DNA of 64,000 nt from an uncultured Faecalibacterium sp. (GCA_934525325.1 CAKSZE010000001.1:54614-118613), one strand, 5' to 3'. Positions 32,039 through 42,323 are shown, numbered from the stretch's first letter. The notes: a model not told the origin generated them from the letters alone. Numbers and translations are program-made.

Positions 32039-33239
32039 TGATCTCCTCCACCGTTTCCACACGGCATCGTGCCTGATATTGCCGGCTGCGCACGCAGATG
32101 GTCTGCTCCGGCTGCAGCTGCTCCACGGTGCAGACCTTCCCTTTTGTATTGGTCACAAGGGCATAGCCACGGGCCAGCACGCGGTATGGATCCAGCGATG
32201 CCGCCAGTGCAGCGGCGTGTTGAAGCTGCATGTTTTTGTCATTCATACGCGCTTTTTGCTGCGCCTGAATGGCCTGCTGCATCTGTTGCAGACGGCCTGA
32301 ATACTGCTGTAAGATTTTGCTCGGCGCGTTCTGCTCCAACAAAAAGTTGTATTGTTCCAGACCATTATAGCACAACGCGAGCCGTTTTTGTATATTTTTG
32401 TGAATATTTTCTTCAATATTTTCAAAAATGCGTTGCTGCTCCTCCCGATCCGGCACCGCAAGCTCTGCGGCAGCGGACGGTGTGGGTGCACGCTGGTCGG
32501 CTACAAAGTCCAGAAGTGTGTAGTCGATCTCGTGTCCGATGGCACTGATCAGCGGCGTTTTGCAGCGAAATGCTGCCCGGGCGATCTCCTCGGCGTTGAA
32601 TACCCACAGGTCTTCCCTGCTGCCGCCGCCCCGGGCCACGATGATCTCGTCCACCCGCCCGCTCTGATCCAGCGTGCGGATTGCGGCGGCGATCTGCCGG
32701 GCGGCTTCAAAGCCCTGCACCGTTACCGGGCACAGCAGCAGCCGGACGGACGGCCAGCGGCGGCTGATCACGTTGCGGATATCCTGCAATGCTGCCCCGG
32801 TTTTGCTGGTAACGACACCAATACATTTGGGGTATGCTGGCAGCGGCTTTTTATATGCAGTGTCGAACAGTCCTTCCTTTTCCAGCCGAGCCTTCAGCTG
32901 CTCCAGTGCAAGCTGTGCCGCGCCCAGACCATCCGGGAACATTTCATTCACATAGATCTGAAACGCGCCGTCCCGCTCGTAAAGGGTGGCACGGCAGCGC
33001 ACCATCACCCGCATTCCCTCCTCCGGGCGAAATGCCAGACGGCGGGCATCAGTGCGGAACATGACTGCCTTTACACTGCAAGCCTCGTCCCGCAGAGAAA
33101 AGTAGCAGTGTCCGCTGCGGGCGTTCTGCACAAAGTTTGCAATCTCGCCCCGCAGCGCCAGATCAAACAGACCATCGTTGACGTCCAGCAGCGTTTTGAC
33201 ATAATGGTTCAGCTCTGAGACCGAGATCACATCAGCCAT
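32016..33239 (-). CDS. xseA: Exodeoxyribonuclease VII large subunit
   Basis: XseA is the catalytic subunit of exonuclease VII. The 407 residues show an N-terminal OB-fold (1-100, LALRGEIANFVQ, SGHCYFSLRDE), then the nuclease domain with VARGGGSREDLWVFN and AIGHEIDYTLLDFVADQRAPTPS. A C-terminal coiled coil follows. It is shorter than the E. coli protein (about 450), mostly in the C-terminal helices. GGGAGG precedes the ATG. The start overlaps the TsaD-like gene and the end overlaps xseB. Confidence 0.95.
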   Translation of the reverse strand: MADVISVSELNHYVKTLLDVNDGLFDLALRGEIANFVQNARSGHCYFSLRDEACSVKAVMFRTDARRLAFRPEEGMRVMVRCRATLYERDGAFQIYVNEMFPDGLGAAQLALEQLKARLEKEGLFDTAYKKPLPAYPKCIGVVTSKTGAALQDIRNVISRRWPSVRLLLCPVTVQGFEAARQIAAAIRTLDQSGRVDEIIVARGGGSREDLWVFNAEEIARAAFRCKTPLISAIGHEIDYTLLDFVADQRAPTPSAAAELAVPDREEQQRIFENIEENIHKNIQKRLALCYNGLEQYNFLLEQNAPSKILQQYSGRLQQMQQAIQAQQKARMNDKNMQLQHAAALAASLDPYRVLARGYALVTNTKGKVCTVEQLQPEQTICVRSRQYQARCRVETVEEINESTQKL

Positions 33240-34168
33240 AGCCCGGCCTCCCGTGCAGCAAGAATGGACACGCCGATGGCGTTATCACTGGAATACTGTC
33301 CGGGTACAAAATAGACCTGCGGCAGACGCTGCTGCACCCATGTGCGGATGATATCACTGCTCATTACGCCGCCGGCGCAGACCACCGGCAAACCGGGGTA
33401 TTCCTTTTGCGCAGCTTTTGTCATGCGGACAACGGTATCTGCCACGCAGAGCAGGCAGTACTTGCAGACGTACTCCGGTGCTTTTCCGGCGGCAAGCAGA
33501 GCGTTGCACTGGTTTTCCAGCCCGGAAAGGCTGCATTGCAGCCCCTTTACGCTGGACTTAGGCCGAATCTCCTCGGCGCACTGCGCGGCAAGGCGCGAGA
33601 CCTCGGCGCCTGCGGGGAAGCCAAAGCCCAGCCGCACGCCTACGCGGTCCACCGCCTGACCGGCGTACAAATCGGTACTGGTGCCAAGAGTGGTGATGGT
33701 ATGCACCTGATCGCACAGCAAAAGATCCGTGGTGCCGCCGGAGATGTGGAACAAAAGCACCTTCTGGGAGAACAGTGTTTCTCCCTTTGCGGCATACAGC
33801 GCCGCCGCAGCGTGTCCCTGCTGATGGGTGGTGTAGATCAGCGGAATGCCCCGCGCCGCTGCAAAGGCAGTTGCGGCGCTGACACCAGCCAGAAAACAGG
33901 GCATGTAGCTGCCCTCTACCGGGCACGGCTTTTGCGAAACGCCTACTGCATCTATTTTGGTCAGGTCGAATTCCTGCGCCAGCTCCTGCAGCATCTCCGG
34001 CAGAGCCGCCGTATGATGGAACAGTGCATCGCTCTGCCGCAGGCCAAGCTGCCCGGCTTTTACCGGCAAAAAGCGCTTTTTTGCACAAACAACCTCCCCG
34101 GCTGTATCAAAAACTGCCAGAGAGGTTGCATAGTTGCTTGTATCGACCCCGAGCGTATAACGGCTCAC
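33227..34168 (-). CDS. TsaD/Kae1 paralogue (peptidase M22-like)
   Basis: TsaD makes threonylcarbamoyl-adenosine at tRNA position 37. This 313-residue protein has the ASKHA opening GVDTSNYATSLAV and an HxxxH metal pair (THQQGHAAAA), plus a sugar-kinase-like GGVMSSD loop near the end. It is shorter than typical TsaD (about 340) and diverges elsewhere. Clostridia often carry such a second copy between nusB and xseA while the true tsaD sits with tsaB/tsaE. The function of this paralogue is unknown. Translation starts at GTG 34168, overlapping the nusB stop. Confidence 0.8.
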   Translation of the reverse strand: MSRYTLGVDTSNYATSLAVFDTAGEVVCAKKRFLPVKAGQLGLRQSDALFHHTAALPEMLQELAQEFDLTKIDAVGVSQKPCPVEGSYMPCFLAGVSAATAFAAARGIPLIYTTHQQGHAAAALYAAKGETLFSQKVLLFHISGGTTDLLLCDQVHTITTLGTSTDLYAGQAVDRVGVRLGFGFPAGAEVSRLAAQCAEEIRPKSSVKGLQCSLSGLENQCNALLAAGKAPEYVCKYCLLCVADTVVRMTKAAQKEYPGLPVVCAGGVMSSDIIRTWVQQRLPQVYFVPGQYSSDNAIGVSILAAREAGLWLM

Positions 34169-34611
34169 TGTTCAGCCGACTCCGCGACGGCTTCATCACT
34201 CAGGCCGTGGTCGCGTGCCACAGCACCCAGCAGGCCATTCACAAACTGGTAGTCCTCGCCCGCGCCGTACTTCTTGGTCAGTTCCACAGCCTCATTGATG
34301 GCAACGCCGGGTTTGTTCTCGCCGCCGAACAGCATCTCGGCCACAGCCAGACGCAGCACGGTCAGGCTGACGCGGGGCAGACGCTCCATCGTCCAGTTGC
34401 GCAGATGGGCACGGATCTCGTCATCCACCTCTGCGGAATGATCGTAGTAGGCGTTCAGCAGCAAACGGCTGAAGGCATCCACAGGATGCTCTTCATCGTT
34501 CTCAGCGTGGTTGGACAGTGCCTCGGCCAGAGGAATGTCACCAAAGGTCTGCGAAAATGCCAGCAAAAAGGCGTTTTCACGGGCTTCTCTACGGGGCAGA
34601 ATATTTTCCAT
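34165..34611 (-). CDS. nusB: Transcription antitermination factor NusB
   Basis: NusB, with NusE, binds boxA RNA and supports antitermination of rRNA transcription. The 148-residue all-helical protein has the family N-terminus RREARENAFLLAFSQ and the C-terminal NEAVELTKKYG followed by FVNGLL. The start at 34611 follows AAAGGAA. It lies downstream of the Asp23 gene on the same promoter, separated by a GC-rich hairpin. Downstream, the TsaD-like gene overlaps by 4 nt. Confidence 0.95.
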   Translation of the reverse strand: MENILPRREARENAFLLAFSQTFGDIPLAEALSNHAENDEEHPVDAFSRLLLNAYYDHSAEVDDEIRAHLRNWTMERLPRVSLTVLRLAVAEMLFGGENKPGVAINEAVELTKKYGAGEDYQFVNGLLGAVARDHGLSDEAVAESAEQ

Positions 34612-34631
34612 AATGTTCCTTTCGCAATACA

Positions 34632-34662
34632 AACCCTCCCCGCCGGGCGTGCCGGGAGGAGG
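34632..34662 (-). terminator. GC-rich hairpin between the Asp23 gene and nusB
   Basis: On the minus strand CCTCCTCCCGG pairs with CCGGCGGGGAGG (imperfectly), followed by GTTTG. The short T run suggests a partial terminator that would lower nusB expression relative to the Asp23 gene. Confidence 0.45.
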
Positions 34663-34695
34663 ATCGTTTTCTGATATGATTTTTTGCTGAATTTG

Positions 34696-35055
34696 TTACT
34701 GTGCCTCGGCAAGGCCTGCAATAACCAGATCCACACGGCTGACCGTCACATTGGTCATGTTCTGCACGGCAGATTTGACATTCTCCTGTACCTTTTCAGC
34801 CACAGAGGGGATCCGTGCGCCGAACTGCATCATCAGGTGCAGGGTGATACTGGCTGTGCCGTCCCGCATCTCCACCACCACAGGCGGCTGGATGCTGGCA
34901 GATTCCAGCAGGCTTTTCAGCTTCTTGTTCTGCACGCCGCAGGATACCTCGGCAACGCCGTCCACTTCCAGTGCGGCGCAGCGGGCGATCTTGCCCACGA
35001 CCTCGGTCGAAATCTGAAGGCTGCCGCCCTGAAGATCCATGTTCTGTAAATCCAT
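34696..35055 (-). CDS. Asp23/Gls24 family envelope-stress protein
   Basis: Asp23/Gls24 proteins are small, abundant, membrane-associated proteins (via AmaP in staphylococci) induced by alkaline or envelope stress. The 119 residues cover one full domain (ISTEVVGKIARCAALEVDGV to NVTVSRVDLVIAGL). The start at 35055 has GGAGG 8 nt upstream; the ATG five codons earlier lies inside that site. In Clostridia a copy regularly precedes nusB. It is first in the operon after the promoter at 35192-35221. Its exact job is not known. Confidence 0.9.
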   Translation of the reverse strand: MDLQNMDLQGGSLQISTEVVGKIARCAALEVDGVAEVSCGVQNKKLKSLLESASIQPPVVVEMRDGTASITLHLMMQFGARIPSVAEKVQENVKSAVQNMTNVTVSRVDLVIAGLAEAQ

Positions 35056-35191
35056 TGTGCTGTCCTCCATCCAAAGGCTGCTCCGGCAGCGGTCTCAAAG
35101 TGTTGGAACCGGCCGCCGTACTTGCCTTTTGCGTTCAAACGCACCCTTGTGCGGTGCATAAAGGTGCGCAGCATTCATTTTTGATAGAGTT

Positions 35192-35221
35192 ATTATACCA
35201 TCAATGCGGGGGCAATTTCAA
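35192..35221 (-). promoter_or_regulatory. SigA-type promoter for the Asp23-nusB operon
   Basis: On the minus strand TTGAAA (35216-35221) and TATAAT (35192-35197) are 18 bp apart. About 130 nt of leader follows before the Asp23 start, containing a TGCGTT/AACGCA hairpin (35130-35143). The rest of the 288-bp gap up to spoIIIAH (35056-35343) shows no gene. Confidence 0.75.
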
Positions 35222-35343
35222 TACTTGTTTGGAAAAGAAAGATGGAAATCAGCACAGAATGGCATCCCGGCAGCGCATACAGCTTTCTGCCTGCAAGAAA
35301 AGCTGCGCCTGCGCCGCCGGGTGTCCGCATAAATAAAGAGCGC

Positions 35344-35967
35344 TTACTTTACCTCCACCACCGTGATATTCTGGGCGGTCACACTGCTTTTGTTCATCAC
35401 CACATCCCGAATCTGCGCCACCTGAGCCGCCGTGAGCGGCTCACCTGCCGTCATCACGGTCAGGTCTGCCCGCCCTGCCTGTAAAAAGCACAGACAGTCC
35501 GCGAAGCCCTTGGCACGCACCAGCGTCTCGATCTCATTTTCCGCATTCAGATCCTCCAGCCCTGCCGCCATTTGTGCGGTGTACTCCTTTTTCTCCTCGG
35601 CTGTCAGAGAGGAGGATTTCAGGCTTTTTTGCAGTGTGTCCATGGCTTCATCATGTGCCTTTTCCCGCTTGAGGCGAGCCTGTTCAAAAAAGCGAGTGCC
35701 GCTATCGTTTGCTACGCTGACAAGTTGTGCTTCGCCATAGTTTTTGCTAGCACCGGAGGCGGCTTCCGCTTCTGTGGGCAGTGCATCCGTGATGGCGGTC
35801 TCCTCTGCTGCTTCCACCGGCTCTGCCGAGACCATGAGGGTAGCGTCCTCCGTCTGCGGGGTAATGTCTGCGCGGGCATACTGCCAGTTTAAGTAGACGG
35901 CAATGACCAGCGCTGCCGCCAGTGTCAGGGCGGTGACCCTGCGGGTGTTTCTGGAAAGTGCTCTCAT
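35344..35967 (-). CDS. spoIIIAH: Stage III sporulation protein AH (SpoIIIAH)
   Basis: SpoIIIAH is the mother-cell half of the channel that bridges to SpoIIQ in the forespore. The 207 residues have a basic N-terminus, one membrane helix (about 12-30), a variable Glu/Ala-rich linker (40-80) and the conserved YscJ-like domain (about 85-207; FFEQARLKREKAHDEA, then TAAQVAQIRDVV). The start at 35967 follows GGAGG. It ends the spoIIIA operon, 60 bp after spoIIIAG. A SpoIIQ gene is not in the window. Confidence 0.93.
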   Translation of the reverse strand: MRALSRNTRRVTALTLAAALVIAVYLNWQYARADITPQTEDATLMVSAEPVEAAEETAITDALPTEAEAASGASKNYGEAQLVSVANDSGTRFFEQARLKREKAHDEAMDTLQKSLKSSSLTAEEKKEYTAQMAAGLEDLNAENEIETLVRAKGFADCLCFLQAGRADLTVMTAGEPLTAAQVAQIRDVVMNKSSVTAQNITVVEVK

Positions 35968-36027
35968 AAAACATTTCCTCCTTTGGCTTTTCGGCAAACT
36001 GTTTCGATACTTGATAAAAACAACGAT

Positions 36028-36540
36028 TCAGCGCTTGCGCTGCTCCACACAGATGCGGTTTGTGGGCAGATCCAGCAGCGAATGCAGCAGCTCGGTGATG
36101 CGGGCTGCTACCCGGACATCTCCCCCTCCCTCACACAGCACGGCGACCCCGCAGACCTGCGGCAGATAGGTTGTTTCGGCCAGCGCAGAGCCATCCTGCA
36201 AAAGGACATGAGTCTCCTGCTGCTGCATATCACCGGTTTGGGTGTCCACCGCATAAATAGTCTCCTCCCCGGTGGTCAAAGTGACCATGACCGTGGCGCG
36301 TCCCGCCCCTTGCAGCTGGCTGATCAGCCCTTCTAGTTGCTGCTCCAATTGGGTCTGGTACTGGCTGACAGCAGTTGTTTGGGCGGTGGATGCCACCGCT
36401 TTCTGTGTGTTCCCGCTGGGTAAAAGCTCCGACAGCAAAAGCAGCAGCATTGCCAGCACACCGACCGCCACTGCCAGCGAGGTTCGGTTTTTGTTGCTTT
36501 GCAAAGAGCGTAAAGCGGAAAGAAATTCGTTCTTTTTCAT
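36028..36540 (-). CDS. spoIIIAG: Stage III sporulation protein AG (SpoIIIAG)
   Basis: SpoIIIAG forms a large ring of the mother cell-forespore transenvelope complex. The 170-residue protein has one membrane helix (about 24-42) and a C-terminal ring-building domain with VMVTLTTGEETIYAVD and LPQVCGVAVLCEGGGD. The start at 36540 overlaps the spoIIIAF stop (ATGA) and has GGAGGAG upstream. The beta-triangle insertion seen in Bacillus seems short here, judging from length. It is part of the complete eight-gene operon. Confidence 0.93.
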   Translation of the reverse strand: MKKNEFLSALRSLQSNKNRTSLAVAVGVLAMLLLLLSELLPSGNTQKAVASTAQTTAVSQYQTQLEQQLEGLISQLQGAGRATVMVTLTTGEETIYAVDTQTGDMQQQETHVLLQDGSALAETTYLPQVCGVAVLCEGGGDVRVAARITELLHSLLDLPTNRICVEQRKR

Positions 36541-37016
36541 GGTGTGCTCTCCTCCGCAGCCGTGGAAGCACCCAGCGTCTGCTGCAAAAAGCTGAGCATA
36601 GCCTGCTTTTGGGCGGTGGTGCAGCCCGTCGGGAAGGCAGCGACGGCTTTTTTTACCACGACCTGCTGTCCGGCTTTTTCCAACGTGACCGACACGCGAA
36701 TGTCCATCCCGAATTGCTGTCGGCACTGTGCGGTGCAATACTCCTCCAGCCGGGCTTTGGTCTCGGTCAGGATCTCTGTTTCCAGTGCATCCGGCTTTGC
36801 CTCAGACAGAGCCGCCGGGGCTGCATTGTCTGAAAAAGCGGTCGCGACCTTACCCGGCAGGTGCGGCAGCTGCGCAAGAAGGACTGCTAAAATATATAGC
36901 CCGGCTACGGCTTTTATGCACCGGCCAGCCCAGCCTTGTCCTCCAAAAAGGCCGACCAGCTCCGCCCCAATGCACGCCATGCAGAACACTGCCGCTGCCC
37001 GCTGAAATGCCTGCAT
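36537..37016 (-). CDS. spoIIIAF: Stage III sporulation protein AF (SpoIIIAF)
   Basis: SpoIIIAF is a membrane protein of the feeding-tube complex with a cytosolic or intermembrane ring domain. The 159 residues show two closely spaced membrane helices (about 5-22 and 32-50) followed by an alpha/beta domain (about 75-155) that resembles the SpoIIIAG/AH ring fold. The opening FQRAAAVFCMACIGAELVG and the hydrophobic pair fit the family; sequence identity is expected to be low. It sits directly between spoIIIAE and spoIIIAG with no gap, and position carries much of the weight of this call. Confidence 0.85.
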   Translation of the reverse strand: MQAFQRAAAVFCMACIGAELVGLFGGQGWAGRCIKAVAGLYILAVLLAQLPHLPGKVATAFSDNAAPAALSEAKPDALETEILTETKARLEEYCTAQCRQQFGMDIRVSVTLEKAGQQVVVKKAVAAFPTGCTTAQKQAMLSFLQQTLGASTAAEESTP

Positions 37017-38075
37017 CTAACCACCCCCTGTCAGCATCAGCAGTACGATGCCTACCACAAACAACATGAAAAACAAAGCTGTAACTGCCGCCATGCAGCG
37101 CACGGCCTCGGCAAAGCATTGCAGTAGCTTATGGCAATGCTCCAACCCGCCGATTCCGGCAAGCCAGCCGCAGCAGGACAGAAAAAACAGATGTACCAGC
37201 AGCCCAAGATACAAGGGCACAAACTCTGCCCCGATGCTAAGCAATGCAGCAATGCCAAGGGTGCTTTTGAGCAGCTGCATCCCTGCCAGCACTGCATCTG
37301 CCGCGCTGCTCAGCGCTTGCCCCACAATGGGCACGCTGCCGGTCAGCAGCTGTCCCAGACGGGAGGTGGAACGATCCAGCTGCACCGTTACCACGCGCTG
37401 AAGGCTCATCAAAGCAGCGAACGCCTTGCCCGCCCAGCCGATAGCCTGTCGCAGCAGCCGCCCGGTGAGGGTGCAGCCCTCGGACAGGCTTTTGCGGGAA
37501 CTGATGCCGCAAGCCATGCTGATGGCAAGGTAGCTGCGCAGCAGCGGCTGCAGCCAGAGGGTGACCGCCTGTGCAATAAAGCACAGCACCGTGAGCAGAA
37601 AGCCGTTTGCAGCCGCTCCGGCATTCCACTCGCCGCCAGCCGCCAGTACGCCGCTGTACACCGGCAAAAAGCCCAGTAGATAGCTTTTCCACCCGGCCAT
37701 CCGGGTGCACAGGGCGGCGGCAAGCTTGTCCAGTTCCTGCCACAATAAAACGCCGCAGCCGCCGGCAGCCGCCAGTTCCAGCAGGGCTCTGTCGGCAGTG
37801 TCCTGCAAGAGAAATGCAAGCCCGGCAGCCAGCGATAAAAACAACAGAACATCAGCATATTGTTGCAGCGTATCCCGCAGTAATTGCACTGGCTCGGCGG
37901 CAAATAAATGCAGCAAGGTGCCAAGCGGGTCTGCCGCAAATTGCTCGGCCTGTACAGGTGCTTTGTCAAGATAGGTCTGCCACGGTGTAGCTTCTGCTGC
38001 CGCAGCTTTCAGGGTGGTTTTGCTGCACAGAAAGCCCAGAGTCACCCCGCGAATGATGAGGCTACGTTTTTTCAT
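37017..38075 (-). CDS. spoIIIAE: Stage III sporulation protein AE (SpoIIIAE)
   Basis: SpoIIIAE is the large polytopic membrane component of the SpoIIIA channel. The 352-residue protein has a signal-like N-terminus, a polar segment (30-70), then six to eight membrane helices. It contains the family run ISSRKSLSEGCTLTGRLLRQ and a GSVPIVGQALSSAADAVLAG motif. The start at 38075 overlaps the spoIIIAD stop (ATGA). The ribosome site is weak, so translation probably depends on coupling. A far longer frame (to 38528) is only antisense-free overlap with spoIIIAD and is not used. Confidence 0.92.
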   Translation of the reverse strand: MKKRSLIIRGVTLGFLCSKTTLKAAAAEATPWQTYLDKAPVQAEQFAADPLGTLLHLFAAEPVQLLRDTLQQYADVLLFLSLAAGLAFLLQDTADRALLELAAAGGCGVLLWQELDKLAAALCTRMAGWKSYLLGFLPVYSGVLAAGGEWNAGAAANGFLLTVLCFIAQAVTLWLQPLLRSYLAISMACGISSRKSLSEGCTLTGRLLRQAIGWAGKAFAALMSLQRVVTVQLDRSTSRLGQLLTGSVPIVGQALSSAADAVLAGMQLLKSTLGIAALLSIGAEFVPLYLGLLVHLFFLSCCGWLAGIGGLEHCHKLLQCFAEAVRCMAAVTALFFMLFVVGIVLLMLTGGG

Positions 38076-38455
38076 CCCGCCAACCCCCAGATCGTCTGGA
38101 ATATCTGTTCCAGCAACGGCCATACCGCCGCCAATACGAGGCACCGCCCCGCCAGCCCGGCGCACCAAGCAAGGGCATCCGCTCCGGCTTCCTCGCAGAG
38201 GGTGCGGACGTAATCTGCCAGCAAAAGGATGCCCGCGCTGCGCAAAAGGCAGGAAAAGGCCTGTGCATTGGTGCGCTGTCCCAGCTGCACCATTGCTTGC
38301 AGTGCACCGCGCAGCGGCTGCGCCAGACGGAGCAGCAGCCACACCGCAGCGCCCAGTGAAAGCAGCAGCGCGAACGCCGGAGAATACCGCTGTAATAGAA
38401 TGCCCGCAAAGGCCGCCAGCAGCAGCGCCGTCAGCACCGGAACTGCCGCGTTCAT
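38072..38455 (-). CDS. spoIIIAD: Stage III sporulation protein AD (SpoIIIAD)
   Basis: SpoIIIAD is a small polytopic membrane protein of the SpoIIIA complex. The 127 residues have three to four hydrophobic helices (about 5-22, 27-45, 65-82, 95-115) and the conserved element LRSAGILLLADYVRTLCEEAG in the middle. Both ends overlap neighbours by 4 nt (ATGA with spoIIIAC and spoIIIAE), typical of this operon. Confidence 0.9.
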   Translation of the reverse strand: MNAAVPVLTALLLAAFAGILLQRYSPAFALLLSLGAAVWLLLRLAQPLRGALQAMVQLGQRTNAQAFSCLLRSAGILLLADYVRTLCEEAGADALAWCAGLAGRCLVLAAVWPLLEQIFQTIWGLAG

Positions 38456-38646
38456 AGCGCAAACAGAGACCGGATGGTGGCAAACAGGGCGCTGATCTGC
38501 TTGACCAGAATGGAGAGCACCACCACAAGCCCGGCCAGTGTGGTCATCATGGCCTGATCCTCCCGCCCGGAGCGGATGAGCAGCTGATTGAGTACTGCTA
38601 CGATGATGCCGATGGCCGCAATTTTGAACACAAGTTCGATATCCAT
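38452..38646 (-). CDS. spoIIIAC: Stage III sporulation protein AC (SpoIIIAC)
   Basis: SpoIIIAC is a 64-residue membrane protein, matching the usual length, with two helices (about 5-25 and 37-58). The conserved run is FKIAAIGIIVAVLNQLLIRSGREDQA. It is paired with SpoIIIAD, and both look like parts of an export-type membrane core. It lies 27 bp downstream of spoIIIAB. Confidence 0.93.
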   Translation of the reverse strand: MDIELVFKIAAIGIIVAVLNQLLIRSGREDQAMMTTLAGLVVVLSILVKQISALFATIRSLFAL

Positions 38647-38673
38647 CCGTTTCTCCTTTGTTCCGTACAGCTT

Positions 38674-39138
38674 TTACCAAAAGAGCAGCGCCAGCATCAT
38701 ACCGCCCGCCAGCCCCAGACGGTGCGGCAGACCGGTCTGCCGCTGCGCTGTGCGGCGTGCCTGCTGCAAATAATCCTCAAACCGCGCCGTATAGTAACTA
38801 AGCCGTTCGCATTCCTGTGCGGCCTCTGCGCGGCCGATGCCGCTAAAGCACTCTGCAAAGCAGGCACGTTCCGCTGCTGAAAGCTGCCATGGCGCAGCCA
38901 GCTGCTGCAATGTACCGCCGGGAGCTTGCGGCAAAAGTCCTTCGCAGCAAAGCTGGCGGTAGAGACTTTGCAGGTCTGCCCGGCGGTACTGAATCTCCTG
39001 CCGGATGCGCTGTAATAACGCGATGGTGCGCTGCAAGGCAGCAAGGTGCAGGGCGGTTTTAGCTTGTACTGCATCCCCCGCCAGCCAGCCGCACAATGGG
39101 AGCAAAAGCAGGCCAAGCCCGCGCAGAAGGCCGCTCAT
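38674..39138 (-). CDS. spoIIIAB: Stage III sporulation protein AB (SpoIIIAB)
   Basis: SpoIIIAB resembles type II secretion/pilus platform (GspF-like) proteins and likely works with the SpoIIIAA ATPase. The 154-residue protein has a hydrophobic N-terminus (about 3-22), a helical cytosolic centre (RIRQEIQYRRADLQSLYRQL) and a C-terminal membrane helix (about 137-153). The start at 39138 overlaps the spoIIIAA stop (ATGA). Sequence outside the central helix is poorly conserved. Confidence 0.88.
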   Translation of the reverse strand: MSGLLRGLGLLLLPLCGWLAGDAVQAKTALHLAALQRTIALLQRIRQEIQYRRADLQSLYRQLCCEGLLPQAPGGTLQQLAAPWQLSAAERACFAECFSGIGRAEAAQECERLSYYTARFEDYLQQARRTAQRQTGLPHRLGLAGGMMLALLFW

Positions 39139-40025
39139 ACGGCGCGCACTTCCCGGATGCAGCCCGGTGTCTCCCGCCCAGCAAGGATGACCAGCTGCCG
39201 CAACATTCCGCGTTGCAGCAAAGCCTGCACCTGCGGGCGGCACTGCGCCTGTGCGGCATCCGGCGCGTGGATACTGGCAATAAAATCCACCCCGCTGAAA
39301 AAGCCCTGCTCCAGCGCCATCGTTTCCTCCAGACTGCCCAGTTCGTCCAGCAAGATCACCTGCGGTGCCAGCGTACGCAGTGCCATCTGGACGGCGCGGG
39401 CTTTATCCACCCCGCCAATGCGCTCCAGCGGCGGCAGGGGCTGCTCCGGCGGGAAAAGTTCGCCCCGCTCGTCTATCACTGCCACCAGACGCTGCCGCTC
39501 GGCCAGCGTCCGGGCGATGGTGCGCAGCAGGGTGGTCTTGCCGCTGCCGGGCTCTCCCACCACCAGCAGCCCGGTAAAATGCTGTTCCAGCAGCTTGTCC
39601 AGCGCAGGCGGCAGACAGATGGTGCAGCTGCGCGCGATACGCAAATTGAGCGAGGTGACCCGTTGCAGGGTAATGGTCTGCCCTTCCCGCCGCACGAACT
39701 GCCCCGCCACGCCCACGCGGTTACCGGCAGCAGTGGTCAGGTAGCCCTCGGCAAGTTCCCTTTCGTGGGTGTGCACCGAGCCGTTGCAAAGGGTGTGAAA
39801 GATCTCTTCTATTTGCAGCGCATCCAGCCGCATTGCAGCCAGCCTTGGAGGGCAGCCCTGCAGTGCCGAAGCAGGGCATTGCCGACCCTGTACGGTAAAT
39901 GTGACCGCACAGCCAGTGCGCAGCCGCAGTTCCTGTATGCGCGTTGCCGTTTGTACTGGCAACTGTGCCAGCGGCGCTGCCAGCCAAGTGGGAAGGGCTC
40001 TGACGGCCCGGTAATACTCGTCCAC
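39135..40025 (-). CDS. spoIIIAA: Stage III sporulation protein AA (SpoIIIAA), secretion-type ATPase
   Basis: SpoIIIAA is the ATPase of the mother cell-forespore channel and resembles type II/IV secretion ATPases. The protein (about 296 residues) shows GEPGSGKTTLLRTIAR (Walker A), VAVIDERGEL and VILLDELGSLEE (Walker B), plus the amino-terminal R-D-like fold with FHTLCNGSVHTHERELAEGY. I prefer GTG 40025, which has AAGGAG 7-8 nt upstream; an in-frame GTG six codons earlier (40043) is the alternative. It is the first gene of the operon, with a SigE-like -10 box about 35 nt upstream. Confidence 0.93.
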   Translation of the reverse strand: MDEYYRAVRALPTWLAAPLAQLPVQTATRIQELRLRTGCAVTFTVQGRQCPASALQGCPPRLAAMRLDALQIEEIFHTLCNGSVHTHERELAEGYLTTAAGNRVGVAGQFVRREGQTITLQRVTSLNLRIARSCTICLPPALDKLLEQHFTGLLVVGEPGSGKTTLLRTIARTLAERQRLVAVIDERGELFPPEQPLPPLERIGGVDKARAVQMALRTLAPQVILLDELGSLEETMALEQGFFSGVDFIASIHAPDAAQAQCRPQVQALLQRGMLRQLVILAGRETPGCIREVRAV

Positions 40026-40060
40026 TTTGGTTTCTCCTTCCACGAAAGCTTTGTGCTAGC

Positions 40061-40068
40061 ATTGTATG
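40061..40068 (-). promoter_or_regulatory. Possible SigE-type -10 element for the spoIIIA operon
   Basis: On the minus strand the octamer CATACAAT lies about 36 nt before the spoIIIAA start. It is an exact match to the sporulation sigma-E -10 consensus, and in Bacillus this operon is under sigma-E. The expected -35 (ATA-centred) match upstream is poor, so a sigma-A reading (TACAAT) is also possible. Confidence 0.45.
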
Positions 40069-40103
40069 CGCTTTGTGCGTTATTAGAACCGGGAACAGGT
40101 AAA

Positions 40104-40139
40104 CAAAAAAGCCCCTGCAACAGCGTTGCAGAAGCCTTT
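40104..40139 (-). terminator. Rho-independent terminator after ligA
   Basis: On the minus strand AAGGCTTCTGCAAC pairs with GTTGCAGGGGCTT, followed by a T run (40105-40110). It separates ligA from the spoIIIA promoter region. Confidence 0.85.
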
Positions 40140-40174
40140 GAAATTACTTGTATTTCGGCATTTAAAAGGGCGCT

Positions 40175-42292
<2,118 letters not shown>

Positions 42293-42294
42293 TC

Positions 42295-42323
42295 AGTATA
42301 CCACATCCATGGATGGTCTGCAA
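42295..42323 (-). promoter_or_regulatory. SigA-type promoter for ligA
   Basis: On the minus strand TTGCAG (42318-42323) and TATACT (42295-42300) are 17 bp apart, the same hexamers and spacing as the amidase promoter. Just upstream, 42331-42345 is a palindrome (AATACGA / TCGTATT around one base) that could bind a regulator. Confidence 0.7.
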
